A DNA stretch of 23,236 nucleotides, taken from IMG/VR virus record IMGVR_UViG_3300007541_010127, positions 1-23,236 of that record; one strand, given 5' to 3'. The notes under the pieces were generated by a model. The model had not been told where the DNA came from. It saw nothing but the letters and a program-made list of their open reading frames with translations, and made no database searches. This document shows, one piece after another, positions 14,723 through 23,236 of this stretch. This stretch comes from a virus. Both the position numbers and the translations under genes were made by a program. The first letter of the stretch is position 1. Each line of letters starts with the position of its first letter.

Positions 14723-17700
14723 TTAGACATACGCTCTAAAAAATCCTATTCGATCGGCTGCGGATGCAATAAAATCATCTAGGAATAGAAGAAATAGTAG
14801 ATTCTTGTTTGAAAGTCTTTCCCAGGGAGGAAGATCTTCGTGTACTAAAACTGGATGAATTTCTCGAAGAGCAAGCTTTGATAGTTTAGAATCCTTTAAA
14901 GTAAGGACATTATTTGCTATCACCGGAGTCTTAAAACCTGGAATAAATGAATCGACTGCACCTGCGCCTGCAACTATAAATGGAAGAGCCGGATTCTCAG
15001 AAATAGGCGAAAGAACTGTTTCTAATGAGGAAGCAGCTGATGAAAGAGCGGAGGTATCTATAATTGGATATAGTGCTGAAGTTGGGACAGCTTTTTTCGC
15101 GGCAGCTATCGCATTGAACGCAAGCTCAGCCGGCGGGCCCGTTGGAGGTGCTTTAAATTGAGTAAATTCAACGAAGCTAAGATTTGTTTTAACTAACGGT
15201 TTTACACCATTTAAGACTTTATAGAAAGGTGAAATTAACTGTTCAAAATCATCTAATGAAACATCTATGAAATTAGTCAGTATTGCTAATAAATCAGAAG
15301 GAGTTATGCTAAGAATATCATCGGCTAGCGTTTGAAAGTTGGGGTGTATATCCTTTGTCGATTTTACAATAACGTTTCCAGCACTAAACGTAGAAGATCG
15401 CTCAGAGCTAGATTCATTTGGTGAAAGAATGCTTTCTTGAGATTTATCAGGATCACATGTAACTATTTCAAAAGAGTCGTCGTTATTTGAAGAGTTCGAT
15501 GAAGATGATCCAGTGATTGCTCCAGTATTAGCACTGCCTCCAAAATCAGGTATAGAATTTTTCAAGTATAATACAAGAGCAGACGCAAGAGGATCCTTTA
15601 GAAGATTAAGATCGATTGGAACTCTAGCAGGCAGAGCAGGTTGTGCAGGTATAATAGATGCCTTTTGTTCAAATAAACTAGTAAGGATTCCGCTATGTGA
15701 TTGTATAAACGATGTAATATTTAGAGGTAGTGCAGGAATAGCTAGATTTCTTGGTATATTTTGATTGATTAGGCCGATCAGTCCTGCCACGATATCATTT
15801 GCATTAACTTGAGAGGCTCCACCAAAAATAGTCTTTATCCCATTTATTGAAAGAGAATCGATTGCTGAGGTTAATAATAAGCCGGCTGAATTAAAAACAG
15901 GTATGGCTGGTGGTTCTACTAAATTTAACGAAAAGCTTTCACTCTTGCAGCATGGAGAAAATGGGTCAAATGAAATTGAATAACTCTGAAGTTGATTAAA
16001 AACTTGTTGAGTAATGGCAAGAGCCCTAGCCGTTTTCTCACGCTCAAAATATTCGAGGCGAGCGGATTCTGCTTTATTGATTTTAAGTTGAATCTTTTTT
16101 CTTTTTACAGTATCCTGTTCTTTATTAAGCTGGTCTCGATATTCATTAATTTTTGCTTGAACTTCTTGTGAAGAACCATCACTTATTCCACTGGCTGCTC
16201 GAACCAACTCCTTAGTTGAATCCTTTAAAATTGATTTAGCAGTGTCTATATCTTTTTCAAGATCAAGTGATCCGATTGAGTCCAGTTTAGACTGAATATT
16301 CGTAAGAATCTTCGATTTATTCTTTGCAAGTTCCTTCAAAAATATCATTCGAACTTTAGAATCATCCTTCGAAAGAAACTGCGTACCGAATAGGTTTGAA
16401 ATTTCTCGAATATTGTCTAAAAATGCAAGAATAGGATTTTGTTTTGGATCAAGAGAAGCTGTTCTTTTTGGGATATAGATGGTCGGAAGATCGATCTTAT
16501 TGAAATAAGCAATAAGGTCTTGTTCTAGCGCAGTTATCTTTTCAGATAACTCAATTCCATCTAATTTTGAAGATTGTCTTAGAGCAGCTGCAGCAACGGT
16601 ATTATTATTTTGTAAAGCGCGCTGAGTATCGCTTAGTATTTTTTCTCTTCGCTTTATTGCACGATCCTTTAATCGATTTATTGAAGAAAGCTGAGGTCTG
16701 CCCAGATCGTTTATCCTTTTACGAATAGTATGTCTTAAGTCATCGATAAAATCTTCAACAGAATCACCCTTATTTAATGCTTCGCTCAGTTCTCCTAAAA
16801 TCCCAATCTTTCGAGTTGCTCGAGATATATTATTTTTTTCTCTTTTTATTTTTTTTAGTCGATTTTCATTATTGTATTCTGTTGCAATCTGTTCAGATCT
16901 ATTTAGAATCGTTGTCTGTCGATCGAGGGCCTCTTGCTCGATCTGTGAAAGAGAATTAGTCACGACTTCCTGTGCAGCAGCGACAATAAGAGGAACCTGT
17001 ATAGATCTTTTAATTGAGCTTTGGTCTCCATCTGCTCCAAATTTATCAGACGGTCCTTTCACGGTTAAGATGTGCTGCTTGAATCCACTTGGACTTACAA
17101 AAAATACGACCGGTGAAATGAATATTCCATTAACTGTTAAAAAGAACACAAAATTTCCTACTGAGCTTGATATAGTTATCAATGGAATCCAAACAATGGG
17201 CAATGGAATCTTGATTAGTTTGACCGGTGTCGGAATGATTAATCCGACCGGCCAATATCTTAATTGTGTGGGTATTCCATTAGGGATCGGGGTTAGTCCT
17301 AGGCCATTTGCTATTTTTGAAAACTCTTTCCAATAGCAATGTTGGTTTTGAGTAGGTAACGTAGGATCGCATCCGCTTAATGTTTTAGTAAATAACGGGT
17401 CGCTTCCCAACGTTTCATTAACGTCTGGACAGGCATCCGTATTTTTATCGATATCATTAAAACATTCAGGACTAGCTTCCTTAAGAGTCTTTTTTATCTT
17501 CTCAGGGTTGGGCTTGAGCTCTGCTAATTTTTCTTCTAAGCGAGTTAGTTCAGAAGATAACGATTTTGCTTTGTTTGCAAAATTTGAAGTAAATTCAGTG
17601 ATCTGTAAAAAAGTATTATTTAAAGTTTCTGATGTTTTTCTGGTTTTAGTGTCGGTCTGACTTAATAGAAATATCAATTGAGCTTCTTTTCTAGCAATAG

Positions 17701-19123
17701 ATTTAAGCCCTATCGAGACTAATTCTTTTGCTGGATTAATTACTTGCTCTCTTTTTTGTTTTTTTCGTTCTTCGAATTTTATTTCAAAGGTCTCATAAAA
17801 TGATTGTAATCTCTTAACATCGTTAATAAAATATTCTTTGGTTCCTTCGCGTTTGCGTTCAGAACCGGTGCCAATAAGAACTGGATCGATTAAATTTAGG
17901 TCCTCCGTGAGGCCCCTTTCAGAAAGGCTAAAAAAGTTATTTACTGGGTCGTCTAACAGATTATAGAACTGAGAATAAAGTGTTCCAGTCGGTTTTCGAT
18001 CTCCGATTACAAGATCGCTGAGCGAATAATTTGTGTTGTCAGAATCTATAAAAAATTCTCGATTGGCCAATAACTCACTTGATCGAATTGGGAATTTTTC
18101 AGTAATAATTGAACGCTCGCCGGTCTCCTGATTGAATATTTCTTTTTCAAGATCAATACTGGTAAGATTTAAAAATCGTATTCGATAGTTAAGTCTATCT
18201 TGATTCACAAAGTAAGATATGTCACCAGAGGATACTTCAGAAAGTGAAATAGATAATCCTTCTGAATAATTACGAAGGGCGTTATTAGTTTCTTGGATAA
18301 TTCCGCTTGAGTTAGATCCAAAAATTACAGTGATTAACGTATTTAGATATGATCTTCTTGCATTTAAGGAGGTTGAGTCAAGGTTTTCATAACTCTCGGC
18401 CGATCCCAAGAGAGAGATTAACGAATTGAATGCTATATCTCCTGAGGATGCATTTGGATATAATGAGGTTTTTAGTTCTCTACGTGAGTTATCAATAAGA
18501 TTTCTTTGATCTCTTATTTTTCGATCAAGTGAATTTATATCTGAAACGACTTGCGATCTTTGAGAAATAAGAGATTGCACTAAGCTTATATTAAGAGCGT
18601 TTTCTGCTATTTCAGAATTTAGTTCGCCTCTTTTCTTAATTAGTCCATCTCTTTCATTTTTTAGCTGGTCCAGTTTTATGACAAGCGGTTCATATGTATT
18701 GGTCAACTCAGCATAAATCTTTGCTTTTTCTTCATAATATGCAGCAAGCGGCTCAAAATTATCTTTGAATTCAAGAAGTTTTTCATATAATATCTTGTGT
18801 CGATTATATTCAGTTATCTGCTTTTCAATTTGTTGATTTATATCGCGAACGCTTTCCACACATTTTAATGAAGGAAGATCTGGAGCAATAAAATCTAAAG
18901 CCGGTTCGATTTCGCTGATTAAATCAGGAATAGCCAGATCATCACAAGGTACGTCATTTATAGAATCAATTGGAATACCGGCTTGATCTACCTGGGAGCA
19001 TAGAGAGTTATTCAACAGGTCGTTTAGTTCGTCATCAGTAAATTTTGATTTGACTTCATCGACTGTTATATTTAAAACCTTAGCGATCTCAGTTATTATT
19101 AGATCAAGCGGGGACTGGGCCAT
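14723..19123 (-). CDS. Very large coiled-coil protein, probable virion component, function unknown
   Basis: A 1466-residue protein, the largest gene here. By eye: residues 1-110 are acidic and proline-containing with three cysteines. Coiled coils span about 110-240 and 470-590. A cysteine-bearing segment (about 585-625) precedes a strongly hydrophobic proline-rich stretch at about 625-683 (PVGLIIPTPVKLIKIPLPIV and following). Lys/Glu-rich coiled coil resumes at about 740-1110 and includes CCKSES. The rest is Ala/Pro/Ser-rich with a conserved-looking end (HEDLPPWERL, then LLFLLFLDDFI). There is no signal peptide and no enzyme motif. A late-like element 21 bases upstream and the size suggest a structural, baseplate, internal or tail-associated protein. 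The hydrophobic stretch could contact membranes or line a virion channel. I do not recognise the family. Confidence 0.7.
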   Translation of the reverse strand: MAQSPLDLIITEIAKVLNITVDEVKSKFTDDELNDLLNNSLCSQVDQAGIPIDSINDVPCDDLAIPDLISEIEPALDFIAPDLPSLKCVESVRDINQQIEKQITEYNRHKILYEKLLEFKDNFEPLAAYYEEKAKIYAELTNTYEPLVIKLDQLKNERDGLIKKRGELNSEIAENALNISLVQSLISQRSQVVSDINSLDRKIRDQRNLIDNSRRELKTSLYPNASSGDIAFNSLISLLGSAESYENLDSTSLNARRSYLNTLITVIFGSNSSGIIQETNNALRNYSEGLSISLSEVSSGDISYFVNQDRLNYRIRFLNLTSIDLEKEIFNQETGERSIITEKFPIRSSELLANREFFIDSDNTNYSLSDLVIGDRKPTGTLYSQFYNLLDDPVNNFFSLSERGLTEDLNLIDPVLIGTGSERKREGTKEYFINDVKRLQSFYETFEIKFEERKKQKREQVINPAKELVSIGLKSIARKEAQLIFLLSQTDTKTRKTSETLNNTFLQITEFTSNFANKAKSLSSELTRLEEKLAELKPNPEKIKKTLKEASPECFNDIDKNTDACPDVNETLGSDPLFTKTLSGCDPTLPTQNQHCYWKEFSKIANGLGLTPIPNGIPTQLRYWPVGLIIPTPVKLIKIPLPIVWIPLITISSSVGNFVFFLTVNGIFISPVVFFVSPSGFKQHILTVKGPSDKFGADGDQSSIKRSIQVPLIVAAAQEVVTNSLSQIEQEALDRQTTILNRSEQIATEYNNENRLKKIKREKNNISRATRKIGILGELSEALNKGDSVEDFIDDLRHTIRKRINDLGRPQLSSINRLKDRAIKRREKILSDTQRALQNNNTVAAAALRQSSKLDGIELSEKITALEQDLIAYFNKIDLPTIYIPKRTASLDPKQNPILAFLDNIREISNLFGTQFLSKDDSKVRMIFLKELAKNKSKILTNIQSKLDSIGSLDLEKDIDTAKSILKDSTKELVRAASGISDGSSQEVQAKINEYRDQLNKEQDTVKRKKIQLKINKAESARLEYFEREKTARALAITQQVFNQLQSYSISFDPFSPCCKSESFSLNLVEPPAIPVFNSAGLLLTSAIDSLSINGIKTIFGGASQVNANDIVAGLIGLINQNIPRNLAIPALPLNITSFIQSHSGILTSLFEQKASIIPAQPALPARVPIDLNLLKDPLASALVLYLKNSIPDFGGSANTGAITGSSSSNSSNNDDSFEIVTCDPDKSQESILSPNESSSERSSTFSAGNVIVKSTKDIHPNFQTLADDILSITPSDLLAILTNFIDVSLDDFEQLISPFYKVLNGVKPLVKTNLSFVEFTQFKAPPTGPPAELAFNAIAAAKKAVPTSALYPIIDTSALSSAASSLETVLSPISENPALPFIVAGAGAVDSFIPGFKTPVIANNVLTLKDSKLSKLALREIHPVLVHEDLPPWERLSNKNLLFLLFLDDFIASAADRIGFFRAYV

Positions 19124-19144
19124 ATATTAATTGTTTTGCTTTAA

Positions 19145-19153
19145 TTATTTATT
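19145..19153 (-). promoter_or_regulatory. T4-late-like promoter element (AATAAATAA) upstream of the 1466-residue gene
   Basis: The minus strand reads CAATAAATAATTAA, ending 21 bases before the ATG at 19123, the same spacing as at the tail sheath. It follows the groEL terminator directly. Promoter function is inferred. Confidence 0.5.
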
Positions 19154-19154
19154 G

Positions 19155-19188
19155 TACAAAAAAAGAGACAGCAAACGCTGTCTCTTTA
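19155..19188 (-). terminator. Rho-independent terminator after groEL
   Basis: AAAGAGACAGC (19162-19172) pairs perfectly with GCTGTCTCTTT (19177-19187). The minus strand continues into a TTTTTTT run. It lies 30 bases after the groEL stop. Confidence 0.92.
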
Positions 19189-19217
19189 TAAAGCATGCAT
19201 AAATGAAATGGCCGAAT

Positions 19218-21589
<2,372 letters not shown>

Positions 21590-21602
21590 TTAACTATCTA
21601 GC

Positions 21603-22349
21603 TTATTGTGCTTGATAGTCTTCTACTACGGTAATGTTCGAAAGTTTCAATATGGCTTGGGCAGTAGCAAAAACGTCCTTTTCACAATATTTTGCAATTC
21701 GGTTGATATCGCGTTTCTCCCAAAAAACTTGACCTACTTCTTCGCCTTTAATATCGTCTTTTGGAGTATCTAAACCCAATGAAGTAACAAGAAGCTCCAA
21801 AGAAGCAAAACTTTCTTGCCAGGCACCAAATGACCAAAGATCTGAAGTATCGATAAATGGCATTTCCCAAGGTTTTAGATTTTGTATCTGAAGACCCTTA
21901 GGTAAAGCCTTTCCATTGATTAGCAAGCGCTTACACATCATCGGCACATCAAAGCGTTTGATATTATGTCCACAGAATTTATAAGCAGCGAACTTTGTAA
22001 AGACGACTTCGATTCCGTTTAGAATTTCTAGCTCGTCTTCAGAAGAATAACTTTTGATGACCATCGATGGTTCAAATCCAGTTATTTCATCCCCAGTAAA
22101 AGAAAGTCGACCAAACGATGCACAGACGATTCTAGCAAATTCTGGAGTCAATGCGGCCTTTCGTAGATATAGTTCACTATTACTTAGATCAGCATTCTCT
22201 TCAAATCTAGTTCTTAAGTAATCGCAGCGCTTTTCCCAAAGCTCGGCCATTTTTGGATTAGCGTCCTTTAGATCATTAAGCGAAGCGAAGGCAGGTGCTG
22301 TTTCTAAATCAAAGAAAACAGTTTTTTGTAGTTCTTTTTGTGTATACAT
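21603..22349 (-). CDS. Stand-alone DnaQ-like (DEDDy) 3'-5' exonuclease
   Basis: A 248-residue exonuclease resembling the proofreading domain of family B polymerases but without a polymerase. The DEDDy motifs are complete: Exo I FFDLET with D14 and E16, Exo II GHNIKRFDVPMM with D134, and Exo III Y221-C-E-K-D225. The phage polymerase at 1-1133 has its own intact exonuclease site, so this is an extra nuclease rather than a replacement. It is immediately upstream of the RecB-like nuclease, 13 bases away, in the same transcript. Roles in repair, recombination end trimming or RNA/DNA clean-up fit; the substrate is unknown. The ATG has no Shine-Dalgarno. Confidence 0.88.
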   Translation of the reverse strand: MYTQKELQKTVFFDLETAPAFASLNDLKDANPKMAELWEKRCDYLRTRFEENADLSNSELYLRKAALTPEFARIVCASFGRLSFTGDEITGFEPSMVIKSYSSEDELEILNGIEVVFTKFAAYKFCGHNIKRFDVPMMCKRLLINGKALPKGLQIQNLKPWEMPFIDTSDLWSFGAWQESFASLELLVTSLGLDTPKDDIKGEEVGQVFWEKRDINRIAKYCEKDVFATAQAILKLSNITVVEDYQAQ

Positions 22350-22379
22350 ATCGTCTTTTACCTTGATTTCACAAAAGGT

Positions 22380-22868
22380 TTAGTAACCAGTAGCATCGGC
22401 ATGGATCTTTGTTAAAACTGCGCCCACTGCTGAATTAAGATCACTAAATAAAGGAATGTTAAATCTGGAGCACATTACTTGAATATTGCCCTTTTTCCAA
22501 AATCCATCCGGGCAGCACACAATAAGCTTTTTATCCCTAGCAAGAAATCCAAGCTCTAGCATGGAAATCGGTGATTTGGTTTCAGGAGAAAAATACATGA
22601 GTACATAATCTGCCTCCAACAATTTACTGATTTCCCAATTGACTTGATAGTTAAATTGTATACTCTTTTCGTCTTGAGACCAATTTGAATCCCATTCTCC
22701 TCGCCTAGGATTATAGATGGTGATGTTGTGATTACTTAACGCGTGAATCACTCGGCTTTGCCAATCCTCTGCTATGCCCATTTCTATTGAACCTGCTAGA
22801 AAAAGGCTGCATATCGATGAGGATTTTGGTTCCTGTTTTGATGATTCTGGTTTTATTACTCTACACAT
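22380..22868 (-). CDS. Nucleoside 2-deoxyribosyltransferase-like protein
   Basis: A 162-residue Rossmann-like protein matching the phage/bacterial nucleoside 2-deoxyribosyltransferase-like group. Visible motifs: SLFLAGSIEM (21-30, substrate-binding loop), YNPRRGEWD (52-60), QVNWEI (75-80), ADYVLMYFSPET (86-97) and SPISMLELGFLA (99-110), whose E105 is in the position of the nucleophilic glutamate. The family swaps or removes bases from deoxyribonucleosides or related nucleotides. It lies between the phage nicotinamide phosphoribosyltransferase and the exonuclease genes, 30 bases before the latter, fitting nucleotide or NAD metabolism. Related folds also act as N-glycosidases, so a hydrolase is possible. 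The start at 22868 is uncertain, since residues 1-19 are low-complexity. Confidence 0.8.
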   Translation of the reverse strand: MCRVIKPESSKQEPKSSSICSLFLAGSIEMGIAEDWQSRVIHALSNHNITIYNPRRGEWDSNWSQDEKSIQFNYQVNWEISKLLEADYVLMYFSPETKSPISMLELGFLARDKKLIVCCPDGFWKKGNIQVMCSRFNIPLFSDLNSAVGAVLTKIHADATGY

Positions 22869-22883
22869 GTTTCTAAGATTATT

Positions 22884-22921
22884 GTAAAAACAATGGACTC
22901 AGATAGGTCCATTGTTTTTTA
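22884..22921 (-). terminator. Terminator after the nicotinamide phosphoribosyltransferase gene
   Basis: AAAACAATGGAC (22887-22898) pairs perfectly with GTCCATTGTTTT (22907-22918) around an 8-nt loop. T-rich flanks lie on both strands. It is about 15 bases after the stop at 22934 and ends about 18 bases before the deoxyribosyltransferase-like start. Confidence 0.88.
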
Positions 22922-22933
22922 TATGATTACTAA

Positions 22934-23236
22934 TTAAATGAGTTTTTGAATCCTCTGACGAACCTCAGATAGGCTTGTTTGGTTAAAGAATTGTCCGTCT
23001 TCATAGATTTTTTGAAGCTCTCCATCATCCTCTTCTTCATGAGTGCACTGAGTAAGAACTTGATACTCTCCAAAGGAATCGCGCATAACTGCTACCATGC
23101 CCTTAAGGGATTTCTTGGTGCCGTCATCTGTGATTGGATCTTTATAGATATCGTAACCCACATCGTCTGCCTCAAACCAAGCGCCCTTTGCAGCAAAGCC
23201 TAGCGTATCTCGAGTGTTCATTTGATACGTATACGA
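22934..23236 (-). CDS. nadV: Nicotinamide phosphoribosyltransferase (NAMPT/NadV), C-terminal part
   Basis: The reading frame is open to the window edge, five codons beyond the ATG at 23221, so this is the last 100 residues of a longer gene. It matches the C-terminal end of NAMPT by eye: NTRDTLGFAAKG like the family's NRDTxxFAxK, then YDIYKDPITDDGTKKSLKG like the xxVFKDPVxDxxKxSKKG block, and a final FNQTSLSEVRQRI like the SFDEIRKNA helix. NAMPT joins nicotinamide with PRPP to give NMN, the first step of NAD salvage. T4-like phages such as KVP40 carry nadV. The catalytic residues lie outside the window, so activity cannot be judged. An NMN adenylyltransferase partner, if present, must also be outside. 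Confidence 0.85.
   Translation of the reverse strand, partial: SYTYQMNTRDTLGFAAKGAWFEADDVGYDIYKDPITDDGTKKSLKGMVAVMRDSFGEYQVLTQCTHEEEDDGELQKIYEDGQFFNQTSLSEVRQRIQKLI

Noticed and set aside
15513-15764. 83-residue plus-strand frame
   Set aside because: Antisense shadow of the 1466-residue gene with no supporting features.
16872-17336. 154-residue plus-strand frame
   Set aside because: It lies wholly antisense inside the 1466-residue gene, with no leader or family match.
22934-23221. A free-standing 95-residue protein starting at the ATG at 23221
   Set aside because: The frame continues open to the window edge, and the protein matches only the C-terminal end of NAMPT, so it is the tail of a longer gene.

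Overview
The window looks like part of a large, strictly lytic, T4-like tailed phage (myovirus) genome that is AT-rich by eye. The T4-type core genes are a family B DNA polymerase (gp43 type, 3' end outside the window), a gp32-type single-stranded DNA-binding protein followed after one small gene by an RNase H/FEN-type 5' nuclease, a gp18-type tail sheath, and aerobic ribonucleotide reductase NrdB/NrdA. Several clues point to a Bacteroidota host, though none proves it. A small protein resembles the Bacteroidota histone H1-like family, start codons lack Shine-Dalgarno sequences and usually follow A-rich leaders, and the phage carries an S1-domain protein of its own. No tRNA, rRNA, CRISPR array, integrase or insertion sequence was seen.

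Layout. Positions 1-1859 (minus) hold the polymerase N-terminal part, a small zinc ribbon and an all-alpha dUTPase/dCTPase. Positions 1971-5907 (plus) are the only rightward genes: tail sheath and endolysin. A bidirectional terminator at 5911-5938 separates them from a long leftward block. Read in transcription order from the right, that block holds: a nicotinamide phosphoribosyltransferase (5' part outside the window), a nucleoside deoxyribosyltransferase-like protein, a stand-alone DnaQ-like exonuclease, a RecB-like nuclease, GroEL, a 1466-residue coiled-coil protein (probably virion), an S1-domain protein, NrdB, NrdA, two proteins with prohead-targeting-like N-termini (one a putative HExxH metalloprotease), a histone H1-like protein, gp32, a small unknown, the FEN nuclease and GroES.

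How it fits together. Nucleotide supply (dUTPase, NrdAB, NAD salvage, deoxyribosyltransferase-like) sits beside replication and nuclease genes. Both halves of a chaperonin are present, but about 13 kb apart, and each follows a nuclease gene with an ATGA overlap. A T4-late-like element, GATAAATAA or AATAAATAA, lies 20-30 nt upstream of the sheath, the 1466-residue gene and the pair with prohead-targeting-like N-termini. This suggests all three are late virion units. The most notable content is the S1-like protein, the full GroEL/GroES pair, the possible packaged metalloprotease, the histone-like protein, the NAD-salvage cluster and an unexplained repeat/hairpin leader upstream of nrdBA.
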